Positions 25,937-34,072 of a stretch of 64,000 nucleotides of DNA are shown here, piece by piece; the stretch's first letter is position 1; each line of letters begins with the position of its first letter. This DNA is from Bacillota bacterium (GTDB lineage: Bacteria; Bacillota; Clostridia; Lachnospirales; Lachnospiraceae), in assembly GCA_023415635.1 (NCBI GenBank), contig JAEZJV010000046.1, positions 128,892 to 192,891 of the forward strand, in the 5' to 3' direction. The translations under genes were made by a program, and so were the position numbers. Below the pieces are notes generated by a model. That model did not search any database, had not been told where the DNA came from, and saw only the letters and a program-made list of their open reading frames with translations.

Positions 25937-27151
25937 TTACTTCTCATTCACTACCTGGAAGATAAAGAATTTCAGATAATATGACTCATCTGCCGCCCAG
26001 AGGATGGGATGATCCGGTGCCTGGGTACGGTATTCTACCTGCCGTATTCTCTTTCTGACATTCTTTGCAGCCTGGCCGATGGTCTCTGCAAACAAATCCG
26101 GTGTCATAAAATGAGAACAGGAGCAGGTTGCAAGATAACCTCCGTCTTTGATGAGCTTCATAGCTCGTAGATTAATCTCTCGATACCCCTTGATCGCATT
26201 TTTAACAGAATTCTTGGATTTTGTAAAGGCGGGCGGGTCTAAAATAACGATATCAAACTGCTCTCCCTGTTTTTCATACTCAGGTAACAGATCAAATACA
26301 TCCGCGGTGATAAACTTCACCCGGTCTGATAATCCATTCAATACCGCATTCTCCCTTGCCTGGGCAACTCCCAGTTCAGAAGCATCGACTCCGATAACCT
26401 CACGTGCTCCTCCCATACCTGCATTCAAGGCAAAGGAACCGGTATGGGTAAAGCAGTCCAGAACTCTTGCACCTCTGCATAAACCGGCTATGGCAGCGCG
26501 ATTATACTTTTGGTCGAGAAAGAAGCCTGTCTTCTGCCCTTCCGCCACATCCACGATATATTTCACCTTATTCTCGACAATCTGCACCTTTGTATCGAAG
26601 GGCTCGCCGATAAAGCCCTTCACTCTTTCCATTCCTTCATTCAGTCGTACTTTGGCATCGCTGCGTTCATAGATACCACGGATTGTGATACCATCCTCAG
26701 CCAGAAGCTCCTTAAGAATATTCAGAATTGTATCCTTCCTTCTGTCAATACCGAGTGCCAGTGATTGTACTACAAGTACATCTGAGAATTTATCAATCAC
26801 GATACCGGGAAGAAAATCAGCCTCTCCGAAAATAATCCGGCAGCTGTCAGTATCCACGGTAGTCTTGCGATACTCCCATGCAGCCTTCACTCGCATCCTG
26901 AGGAAGGTATGATCGATCTCTTGACCCTTTATTCTTGACATAATTCTGATTCTGATCTTCGATTTGGAATTAATAAATCCACAACCCAGATAATAATCGT
27001 CAAAGTCATGCACATATACCAGGTCGCCATCTACATAGTCCCCTGTGATTTTGTCAATTTCATTGTCATATACCCAGAGACCGCCGCTCTTTAAAGTCCT
27101 TCCCTCTCCCTTTCTTAATCTAACGATTGCTTTGGCTTTCGTTTCATTCAT
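25937..27151 (-). CDS. Class I SAM-dependent rRNA methyltransferase (RlmI/YccW-like)
   Basis: A 404-residue RNA cytosine-C5-type methyltransferase. An N-terminal PUA domain (VRLRKGEGRTLKSGGLWVYD ... GDLVYVHD) is followed by a central EEHUD-like linker and a Rossmann methyltransferase with motif I VLDCFTHTGSFAL, VIGVDASELGVAQA, and motif IV VILDPPAFTKSK. RlmI modifies C1962 of 23S rNA in E. coli; that exact target is inferred by family only. It lies upstream of folC on the same strand with 12 bases between them. The ribosome site before ATG is weak (GAGG thirteen bases away). Confidence 0.88.
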   Translation of the reverse strand: MNETKAKAIVRLRKGEGRTLKSGGLWVYDNEIDKITGDYVDGDLVYVHDFDDYYLGCGFINSKSKIRIRIMSRIKGQEIDHTFLRMRVKAAWEYRKTTVDTDSCRIIFGEADFLPGIVIDKFSDVLVVQSLALGIDRRKDTILNILKELLAEDGITIRGIYERSDAKVRLNEGMERVKGFIGEPFDTKVQIVENKVKYIVDVAEGQKTGFFLDQKYNRAAIAGLCRGARVLDCFTHTGSFALNAGMGGAREVIGVDASELGVAQARENAVLNGLSDRVKFITADVFDLLPEYEKQGEQFDIVILDPPAFTKSKNSVKNAIKGYREINLRAMKLIKDGGYLATCSCSHFMTPDLFAETIGQAAKNVRKRIRQVEYRTQAPDHPILWAADESYYLKFFIFQVVNEK

Positions 27152-27231
27152 ACCTGTGTCTGTGCCTCTCTTATTTTTATCATATTCTTTATAATTAGTT
27201 AGATCTCTATTCTTCAGGATTATTTCTTATC

Positions 27232-27672
27232 TTATTCACGACTTCTGTTAAATATATAAAGCTTACTGAATAAATAATTCAGTATTATTACTATGACTGC
27301 TAGGCAGGCCTTTACCAACAGACGGTAGATGCCAAGCCGTTCAACAAAAATATACATGCCTGCCTGTTCAACAATCAGAGTCACAAGCCTTGCTCCGAAG
27401 AATTTGGATAGCTTTGATACCTCCTCCTTTATGCCAGAGCTTTTCGACATGAATACATTCCTTTTATTCACAATATAGGCAAATGTCACTGCGATAACCC
27501 AAGCCCAGCCGTTCGCCCACAGATTGGATAAGCCTAACCGATATAGGCCCTCATAGCTTAGAAAGTTCACAGCTGTCGTCAACACTCCTGCAATGATATA
27601 GGAGACTGTTTCTTTATTCACTGTAAGCTGCCATAGCTTCTTTATTTTCATTATCAACGAATTTCTTTCCAT
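27232..27672 (-). CDS. GtrA-family membrane protein
   Basis: A 146-residue protein with four hydrophobic helices and the GtrA pattern YIIAGVLTTAVNFLSYEGLY, TFAYIVNKRNVF and, near the end, NYLFSKLYIF. GtrA-like proteins are thought to flip or present undecaprenyl-linked sugars for envelope glycosylation. No glycosyltransferase partner is adjacent, which is common for GtrA genes. The start at 27672 is chosen because GGAGGACGGA lies right before it. It is 81 bases upstream of the RlmI-like gene on the same strand. Confidence 0.85.
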   Translation of the reverse strand: MERNSLIMKIKKLWQLTVNKETVSYIIAGVLTTAVNFLSYEGLYRLGLSNLWANGWAWVIAVTFAYIVNKRNVFMSKSSGIKEEVSKLSKFFGARLVTLIVEQAGMYIFVERLGIYRLLVKACLAVIVIILNYLFSKLYIFNRSRE

Positions 27673-27864
27673 TCCGTCCTCCAAAGTAAGCATTTCAGAT
27701 GATTATATCACGCCTGTCCAAAGAAATCCAGCAAAAAGAGTTTGTCTCGTAGCGCAGTACTGCATATCATTCGGACTTTCACCGGTTGGAGCTCATTTTC
27801 CAATCAGGTTGACCTCCAAAGCATGTCTGTGCAATAAATATTTCATCAAATTACTAAATAAGAA

Positions 27865-27893
27865 TTGTTTTTTTAATATTCATCGTGTAAAAT
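27865..27893 (+). promoter_or_regulatory. Sigma-A promoter of the ABC-F gene
   Basis: TTGTTT (27865-27870), 17-bp spacer, TAAAAT (27888-27893). The rest of the 308-base gap between the divergent GtrA and ABC-F starts shows no upstream peptide, attenuator hairpin or other element that I can identify. Confidence 0.65.
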
Positions 27894-27980
27894 TATGAGT
27901 TGCAATGTAAAAATATCTGTTTGGCAGGAAAGACTGTCAGCTTTCCTACAGAATGAAAAAATATAAGGAATGAGGTATTT

Positions 27981-29534
27981 ATGAGTATCTTAAATGTAAC
28001 TAATCTCAGCCATGGCTTTGGAGACCGTGCGATCTTCCACGACGTGTCCTTCCGACTGCTTAAGGGTGAGCATATCGGTCTGATCGGTGCTAACGGTGAG
28101 GGGAAATCCACCTTCATGAATATTGTGACAGGCAAGCTGATGCCGGATGAAGGTAAGGTTGAGTGGTCGAAGAATGTCCATGCCGGATATCTGGATCAGC
28201 ACGCTGTACTGGAACGGGGAATGACTCTGCGCAGTGTCCTTCAATCAGCCTTCTCCCATCTCTTCGAGCTAGAGGAAAAAATGAACCTGATCTGTGATAC
28301 TATGGGAGAAGCCGAGGGAGATACTTTAAATGAAATGATTGAGGAGCTTGGCACAATTCAGGAGCTCCTGTCCATGCATGACTTCTATATCATTGACAGT
28401 AAAGTGGATGAAATTGCCCATGCTCTGGGCCTGGACGATATCGGGCTGGAGACGGATGTGGCTGATTTAAGCGGAGGACAGAGGACAAAGCTTCTGCTTG
28501 GCAAGCTTCTCTTGGAAAAGCCTGATATTCTGCTGCTTGACGAGCCAACCAACTATCTCGATGTTAATCACATCGAATGGCTGAAACGCTATCTGACGGA
28601 GTATGAGAATGCCTTCATTCTCATTTCCCACGATATTCCCTTCATAAACAGTGTAGTAAATATTATCTATCACATGGAGAATCAGGAATTGAATCGCTAT
28701 GTCGGTAATTATGATAAATTCCAAGAGGTTTATGAGATGAAAAAAAGGCAGCTGGAGGCTGCCTATAACCGCCAGCAGAAGGAAATTGAGGAGCTGGAGG
28801 ATTTCGTAGCAAGGAATAAAGCCCGGGTCTCCACCCGTAACATGGCTATGTCCCGCCAAAAGAAGCTGGATAAGATGGAGGTAATCGAGCTGGCTAAAGA
28901 GAAGCCGAAGCCGGAATTTTGCTTTAAGGAAGCCCGAGCAGCAGGCCGCTATATCTTCCAGTCCGAGGACCTGGTCATCGGCTATGAAGAGCCTCTGTCC
29001 TCTCCCTTATCTCTGTCCATGGAACGCGGAGATAAAATTGTATTGGTAGGAGCCAATGGAATTGGCAAGACCACTCTTTTAAAGAGTATTCTTGGAATAA
29101 TCCCTTCCCTCAGCGGTTCTGTTTTGCTGGGAGATTATTTGAGTATTGGCTATTTCGAGCAGGAAATGGAATCCGGTAATACGACCACCTGTATGGAAGA
29201 GCTCTGGAGGGAATTTCCCGGTTATACACAGTATGAGGTACGGTCTGCGCTTGCCAAATGCGGCTTGACCACCAAGCATATCGAAAGTCAGGTCAGAGTA
29301 TTAAGCGGCGGCGAGCAGGCAAAGGTGCGTCTTTGTAAGCTGATTAATCGTGAGACCAATGTCCTGCTGCTTGATGAGCCCACCAATCACCTGGATGTGG
29401 ATGCAAAGGAAGAGCTCAAGCGTGCCTTAAAAGCATATAAAGGCAGTATTCTTCTTATCTGCCATGAGCCTGAATTCTATGAAGAGGTAGTTACCCAGGT
29501 ATGGGACTGCTCCAAATGGACCACGAAGCGTTAA
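27981..29534 (+). CDS. ABC-F family ATPase (YfmM-like)
   Basis: A 517-residue protein with two tandem ABC domains and no membrane segment. Domain 1: Walker A GANGEGKST, signature LSGGQRTKL, Walker B ILLLDEPTNYLD. Domain 2: GANGIGKTT, LSGGEQAKVRL, VLLLDEPTNHLD. Between them lies the basic, coiled-coil interdomain linker (EVYEMKKRQLEAAYNRQQKEIEELEDF) that enters the ribosomal E/P site in ABC-F factors. From memory it looks most like Bacillus YfmM. Roles in rescuing stalled ribosomes or in antibiotic protection are possible; the linker is short, and the leader shows no attenuator, so a resistance role is not indicated. GAGGTATTT precedes the ATG. It is convergent with the pirin gene, with 3 bases between them. 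Confidence 0.92.
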   Translation: MSILNVTNLSHGFGDRAIFHDVSFRLLKGEHIGLIGANGEGKSTFMNIVTGKLMPDEGKVEWSKNVHAGYLDQHAVLERGMTLRSVLQSAFSHLFELEEKMNLICDTMGEAEGDTLNEMIEELGTIQELLSMHDFYIIDSKVDEIAHALGLDDIGLETDVADLSGGQRTKLLLGKLLLEKPDILLLDEPTNYLDVNHIEWLKRYLTEYENAFILISHDIPFINSVVNIIYHMENQELNRYVGNYDKFQEVYEMKKRQLEAAYNRQQKEIEELEDFVARNKARVSTRNMAMSRQKKLDKMEVIELAKEKPKPEFCFKEARAAGRYIFQSEDLVIGYEEPLSSPLSLSMERGDKIVLVGANGIGKTTLLKSILGIIPSLSGSVLLGDYLSIGYFEQEMESGNTTTCMEELWREFPGYTQYEVRSALAKCGLTTKHIESQVRVLSGGEQAKVRLCKLINRETNVLLLDEPTNHLDVDAKEELKRALKAYKGSILLICHEPEFYEEVVTQVWDCSKWTTKR

Positions 29535-29537
29535 CCT

Positions 29538-30377
29538 CTATTTACCGAAGGTCCCCTGCCTGATTTCCTTAAAGGCCTGCTCCAGTTCGTCACTGGTATT
29601 CATGACAATAGGACCACCCCAGGCAATTGCCTCCCGAAGGGGCTTTGCGGCAAATACAAACATTCTTAACGGGTGCTTCCCGGCAGTCACGATCAGTTCA
29701 TCTCCTTTTTTGAAAAGGACTGCTCGTCTTGCAGGAAGCATCTGCTTTTCTACTCCGCCGAAATAACCGTCGCCGGAGACGATATAGATAAATACGTTAT
29801 CCTCAGGGTTGGTATTCCATTCCCAGGTGAAGGTTTCCTTCAGTTCCACATCTAAGAAGGCTGCCTTCACATAATCACCCATGGTAGCTCCGGTCTGGCC
29901 CTTGTAGCTGCCTGAGATAATTCCGATACGGCATCCCTCTTCCGACACTCTGGGTATCATATCAGCCTTCAAATCCCGATACTGCGGAGCTGTCATCTTG
30001 TACTTTCTTGGAAGGTTGAGCCACACCTGTACTCCCAGCATCCGATCCGAGGGCTTCGGCATCTCCTGATGCAGGATTGCTTTCCCAGCTGTCATCCACT
30101 GGCAGCAACCGTCACGAATAATCCCCTGATTGCCCATACTGTCTCCATGCTCAATCTCTCCGTGAAGCAGATAGGTGATTGTCTCAATTCCTCGATGGGG
30201 ATGCCATGGAAAGCCCTTGACATAATCCTCAGGATTCTCGGAGTCAAAGGCATCCAGCATCAGAAACGGATCAAAATCCCATACATTGGCATAGCCAAGA
30301 ACTCTGACCAGCTTCACTCCCGCCCCATCCGTCTGGTTAGAACCTGTTACTACCTTGCTAATCTCACGTGCGCTCAT
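29538..30377 (-). CDS. Pirin family protein
   Basis: A 279-residue bicupin. The N-terminal cupin keeps the metal site motif PWHPHRGIETITYLLHGE...HGDSMGN and the QWMTAGKAILHQEMP strand (His, His, His, Glu ligands). Pirins bind Fe(II) and some have quercetin 2,3-dioxygenase activity; the physiological role in bacteria is uncertain. The start at 30377 lies eight bases after AAAGGAG. It is monocistronic, and its stop codon is only 3 bases from that of the convergent ABC-F gene, so no terminator fits between them. Confidence 0.92.
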   Translation of the reverse strand: MSAREISKVVTGSNQTDGAGVKLVRVLGYANVWDFDPFLMLDAFDSENPEDYVKGFPWHPHRGIETITYLLHGEIEHGDSMGNQGIIRDGCCQWMTAGKAILHQEMPKPSDRMLGVQVWLNLPRKYKMTAPQYRDLKADMIPRVSEEGCRIGIISGSYKGQTGATMGDYVKAAFLDVELKETFTWEWNTNPEDNVFIYIVSGDGYFGGVEKQMLPARRAVLFKKGDELIVTAGKHPLRMFVFAAKPLREAIAWGGPIVMNTSDELEQAFKEIRQGTFGK

Positions 30378-30704
30378 AGCTACCTCTCCTTTCAAATCTC
30401 TATTCTCTGTGCAAGTCCAACAACGATATTCAATAGAACATCTTATATAATAATGCTGTAAGTCCTTGTATCTCGAAATTCCCTGTATCTGAAAGTTATG
30501 TCGGTAAATAACCCTGCAATATATCCTTTCTCTTCTGACTTATCTGTACTCGAGGTTTTAGCAATTTATTTCTCTAAATCAATTCATTAGCTCTGCTTCA
30601 TTATTTTACTCTACTGCAAGCTATATATTCTGTTATAAGCTTAAATCTTCCCTTAATAATTCTATCGTCCTTCTCTAATCTGCTCTAACCTTCTTCCTTC
30701 AACC
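30378..30704. other. 327-base intergenic gap
   Basis: AT- and pyrimidine-rich sequence between the mltG-like stop and the pirin start. It should contain the pirin promoter. I find no hairpin followed by a U-run, no conserved riboswitch core and no plausible small gene. Confidence 0.5.
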
Positions 30705-32126
30705 TTATTCTGCAGTGTCCTCGGTAGTATCCTCCGCCGGATATTTCACCTGCTCCTTTGAGAAATGGTATTGTCCCTCCTTGTCACTATAGAAAAATAA
30801 GTAATCCTTCTCAGAGGGATAGAGTGCTGCATTGATGGCAGACCGCCCCGGGTTACAGATGGGTCCTGCCGGCAGTGCGGGGCACTTATAGGTATTGTAG
30901 TAACTGTTGTAACGGTTATCATCTCCTGTGATATAGGGCTTGATATACCGTTCAACATAGTAGGTTGCACAATCATGTTGAAGCCTCATCTTTATCTTCA
31001 GTCTGTTATGGATGACTGCAGAAATATCCGCCATATGAGACTTGTTTCCGGCCTCTTTCTCAATCATGGATGCGATGGTCAGTATCTCATAGATGCTGAA
31101 ACCGAGTTCTGCCGCTCTCTGCCTGTCAGCCTCAGTAATCTTAACCTTACTGTTACGAAGGAACTTTCCGATGACATCCTCCGGCTTACTTAACAGCTTG
31201 AATTCATAGGTGTCTGGATACAAATAACCCTCCAATCTAAAGCAACGGTTCGGGTTATCCTGTAATTCTCTGATTAACGGATAATTTATGGTATAATCAT
31301 AATTCTCCATCGCATCAAACAGGCCTTCTGTCGAGGTACAGACTCCCTTTTTCACCAGCAAATTAAATATCTGGGCTACCGCATATCCTTCAGGAATCGT
31401 AACCTTAACCGTTGACGGAATTCCGTATACCTTAGGTGCCAAAGGCAGCTCTTTGATTGCCTGTGTGGTATTGTATACATACAGACCGCTGTAGGTATAG
31501 GTGTCGTAGCCCTTCTCCTGCATGGCTGCAGGCTCATAATAATGATACCCTTCGGAAGAACTCATGATATATTTTAAGGAATTGGCAGGTACCATCACTG
31601 CTCCGCTTCTCTCGGATACATAAACCGGCTCTGATAACTCTTTTTTAGCAGCCTTTGCTCGTGCTGAGGAGTAATAATTCAATTTGCTCTTACCGATTGT
31701 ATATACGACTTTCTTACCGTTTATGGTGTTGGTAACTGTCAGTAACTTCTTTGCTTTGGTGTATTGATAACTCACTCCGTTCATCAACTGAGTCAGCTCC
31801 ATTATCGGAAGCATAACATGACCTTTTTCTGTAACCTCGATTGCTGCTTTATCCTCAGACTGGTCATTCAAATTATAGAAGGTATATCCTCCTGCAGCTC
31901 TTGAGGTCATGATAGCATACTTGGGTTGATCAGTAATCACAGGCTTGGCTGCCGTCGTTTGATCTGCTTTATCGGGGGTATTTTGGACGGCCGCCGATGC
32001 GATTGAGGCTGGGGTCAAAATCATACAGATTGTCAGCAGCAGGGAAATGGTCTTATGAAGAAATTGCTTATTGTCGTAAGCTCTCGCGCTATTTAAATTA
32101 TGTAACTTCATGTTTTGTAACTTCAT
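30705..32126 (-). CDS. mltG: Endolytic transglycosylase MltG-type protein with exchanged N-terminal module
   Basis: A 473-residue secreted protein. A signal or anchor helix (about 24-46) is followed by a ~150-residue module with strands such as HVMLPIMELTQLMNGVSYQY and AVMVPANSLKYIM, resembling a copper-amine-oxidase-N-type (stalk) domain, not seen in standard MltG. The MltG/YceG part then has IPEGYAVAQIFNLLVKKGV, LEGYLYPDTYEF, catalytic Glu356 in ASMIEKEAGN, LQHDCATYY and the closing PICNPGRSAINAAL. It cuts nascent glycan strands to set length. The start codons show a 15-bp tandem duplication (MKLQN MKLHN); AAGGAG favours the first. Not at the usual mltG locus, which lies at 42 kb. Confidence 0.88.
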   Translation of the reverse strand: MKLQNMKLHNLNSARAYDNKQFLHKTISLLLTICMILTPASIASAAVQNTPDKADQTTAAKPVITDQPKYAIMTSRAAGGYTFYNLNDQSEDKAAIEVTEKGHVMLPIMELTQLMNGVSYQYTKAKKLLTVTNTINGKKVVYTIGKSKLNYYSSARAKAAKKELSEPVYVSERSGAVMVPANSLKYIMSSSEGYHYYEPAAMQEKGYDTYTYSGLYVYNTTQAIKELPLAPKVYGIPSTVKVTIPEGYAVAQIFNLLVKKGVCTSTEGLFDAMENYDYTINYPLIRELQDNPNRCFRLEGYLYPDTYEFKLLSKPEDVIGKFLRNSKVKITEADRQRAAELGFSIYEILTIASMIEKEAGNKSHMADISAVIHNRLKIKMRLQHDCATYYVERYIKPYITGDDNRYNSYYNTYKCPALPAGPICNPGRSAINAALYPSEKDYLFFYSDKEGQYHFSKEQVKYPAEDTTEDTAE

Positions 32127-32221
32127 GTTTCTACTCCTTATGTCTTTTATATCCTTTAAATTTATACTATCCTATTTCACCAGATTATGCAATACATTGG
32201 TTTTCCTAGGATATTAGTCAG

Positions 32222-32247
32222 TAAGAAAGCCGCTTTAATCAAGCGGC
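32222..32247 (-). terminator. Intrinsic terminator of the zinc-ribbon membrane protein
   Basis: Minus strand GCCGCTT / AAGCGGC with a 5-base loop, followed by TTTCTTAC, just after the stop at 32256. Confidence 0.75.
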
Positions 32248-32255
32248 ATTCATCA

Positions 32256-32648
32256 TTATGTTCTTTTGACAAACTCAGCCTTACATTTTGGACAGGTAAT
32301 GCAAATCTTCCCTTTTCCGCGGGGAACACGTATAACCTGCTTACAATGGCTGCATTTGTAATAAACATGTGTCTTAGTTCCCACTAAGGAAAGCTTGACA
32401 TTAATGAAATTCTTCTTCACCTTCTCCGTCATCCTGCAATAAGCCATATTCTCCTGCGTTCTTTTCTGTATATCCTTGGACATCATACGATAGAAGACAT
32501 AAATCAATGGAATATACAAAATAAGCGTAAGCCAGACTGCCTTAAAGAATATGGTAAGGATGGACAGCAGCAACGATACTACAACCAGAGCTCTGGAGAA
32601 TTGGTCAACTCCATATCTACCATACATAAAATTACGAAATCGATTCAT
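32256..32648 (-). CDS. Small membrane protein with C-terminal zinc ribbon
   Basis: A 130-residue protein. Two closely spaced hydrophobic helices (about residues 20-58) form a hairpin; a basic linker follows; the C-terminus has YYKCSHCKQVIRVPRGKGK and ICITCPKCKAEF, a four-Cys zinc ribbon. Both ends are therefore probably cytosolic. It resembles short uncharacterised Lachnospiraceae proteins in which a zinc ribbon follows a membrane anchor. The ATG at 32648 is preceded by TTGGAGACCGCA; a longer frame lacks a good site. It is 130 bases upstream of mltG on the same strand, though a terminator separates them. Function unknown. Confidence 0.75.
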   Translation of the reverse strand: MNRFRNFMYGRYGVDQFSRALVVVSLLLSILTIFFKAVWLTLILYIPLIYVFYRMMSKDIQKRTQENMAYCRMTEKVKKNFINVKLSLVGTKTHVYYKCSHCKQVIRVPRGKGKICITCPKCKAEFVKRT

Positions 32649-32798
32649 TGCGGTCTCCAATCTGCCGATTGACCCGGCACATAGTCCTTTTTCTTTGTTG
32701 TCTACTATCATACTATATTATTTTACGTTTTCCCATTAAAAATAGATTAAATTTATAAAAACGGTTGGCACAGAGAGGTTGACACAATATTGCAGCTA

Positions 32799-32850
32799 TA
32801 AAAAAGTAAGGATTCCACGCACATATATGAGAGCTGCATGTAATCCTCAC
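32799..32850 (-). terminator. Intrinsic terminator of the alpha-glucan operon / lacI-type gene
   Basis: Minus strand GTGAGGATT pairs with AATCCTTAC (9 bp, one G-U) and is followed by TTTTTTAT; the inner loop can form a second stem. Confidence 0.85.
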
Positions 32851-32882
32851 CCTAAACTACTGTTTTTGATACAGTCCAATCT

Positions 32883-33911
32883 CTATATTTGCTTTGTTGA
32901 TTGTCCGACAATAAGCTCTGCCTCGAAGGTCTTACTCTCTTGCTTAATCCTACCGTCTATTAGTTCAAAAAGTATCCTGATACTCTCTTCTGCCATCTCT
33001 TCCACAGGCTGGTGGATGGTGGTTATGGAGGGATGATAGTAAAAGGATATATCCATACCGTCATATCCGGCAACTGAATAATCCTCCGGAATTCTTTTAC
33101 CCATCTCAAAAATAGCTTTACAGGTTCCCACGGCCATACTGTCAGATATTGCATAGATTGCAGTACAATCCGTATTAGCCTTAATTAATTCCTTTGTTAC
33201 CTCATAACCGTAATGCATGGAGAAAGCTTCGGTGCTCGAACTCTCTCCATAAAAGACAAGTCCCCGATCGAAGGGAATGCCATTATCCTCCAATGCCTTC
33301 TGATATCCATCCAGACGTAGCTTCCCGATATTCTCATCATCCGGAGGAGCTGCTATGATAGCAATCCGCTTGTGACCAAGCTTACAGAGATAATCTACCA
33401 TCTTATAGCTTTCCCGATAGTCATCTACTGCTACAAAGGAGTAGTATTCCTTATTGATCCGTTCTCCGATACCTCCGGTACTCAGAATGAAGGGAACCTT
33501 AATCTTATCCAGCTTATCTTCCGAATGGGAGAAGTAGCCTCCAAGAAACACAATACCCTTTAATCGTTTTTCCTTTTCCAGTAGTAAAGCAAGATCAATT
33601 TCATCATCATGCTCCTCTACACGATGCAGTAGAAACGAATATTTTCTCTTCTGAATCTCATTCTCAAACACCTTCAACATATTATTGAAGAAAGGATTGC
33701 TGATACCCTTAATCAATACCGCTATGGTATTGGACTCCGATCGTTTCAGATTACGGGCACTGTTATTGGGTATATAATTATAGTCCTTGATTGCCTGCAT
33801 AATCTGGTTCTTGGTCTCCTCATTGATGTCAGGGTGGTTATTGATGGCTCTGGATACAGTGCTTACAGCAACACCACAAATTCTTGCTATATCTTTGATT
33901 GTTGTTTCCAT
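32883..33911 (-). CDS. LacI-family transcriptional regulator
   Basis: A 342-residue repressor. The N-terminal helix-turn-helix is IKDIARICGVAVSTVSRAIN, with the hinge NSARNLKRSESN; the sensor domain has IAVLIKGISNPFFNNML, RIAIIAAPPDDENIGKLRLDGY and SVAGYDGMDISFYYHPSITT, the last being the usual effector-binding/dimer strand. It is the last gene of a set with malQ and the sugar ABC transporter, 161 bases downstream of malQ, so it is the probable regulator. An effector such as maltose or a maltodextrin is inferred. The operator array at 38994-39029 is its likely target; a 6-bp-arm palindrome near 33970-33985 could be an autoregulatory site. Confidence 0.92.
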   Translation of the reverse strand: METTIKDIARICGVAVSTVSRAINNHPDINEETKNQIMQAIKDYNYIPNNSARNLKRSESNTIAVLIKGISNPFFNNMLKVFENEIQKRKYSFLLHRVEEHDDEIDLALLLEKEKRLKGIVFLGGYFSHSEDKLDKIKVPFILSTGGIGERINKEYYSFVAVDDYRESYKMVDYLCKLGHKRIAIIAAPPDDENIGKLRLDGYQKALEDNGIPFDRGLVFYGESSSTEAFSMHYGYEVTKELIKANTDCTAIYAISDSMAVGTCKAIFEMGKRIPEDYSVAGYDGMDISFYYHPSITTIHQPVEEMAEESIRILFELIDGRIKQESKTFEAELIVGQSTKQI

Positions 33912-33969
33912 TGCTATTCATCCTCTGCATATGCGTTACTTTTAATATCTTAAAGCATTATATCAATAT

Positions 33970-33985
33970 TTGCATAATAATGCAA
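33970..33985. promoter_or_regulatory. Possible operator upstream of the lacI-type gene
   Basis: TTGCAT-AATA-ATGCAA, a palindrome with 6-bp arms 59 bases before the regulator's start. Its central CG is absent, so it differs from the array at 38994-39029; the assignment is weak. Confidence 0.3.
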
Positions 33986-34072
33986 CCTAACATGTCACCA
34001 CTTGAAGACGTAAGCTCCAAGCATTACCCCGCAAAGCTTCCAGGTGTGAATAATGCCTCATAATATTTCGCG

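Noticed and set aside
26148..26672. Long open frame opposite the RlmI-like gene
   Set aside because: It lies antisense to a clear methyltransferase, with serine- and proline-rich, unstructured translation typical of a shadow frame.
27694..27980. Possible ribosome-mediated attenuator of the ABC-F gene (as in antibiotic-resistance ABC-F)
   Set aside because: No short upstream peptide or competing hairpins are apparent in the leader.
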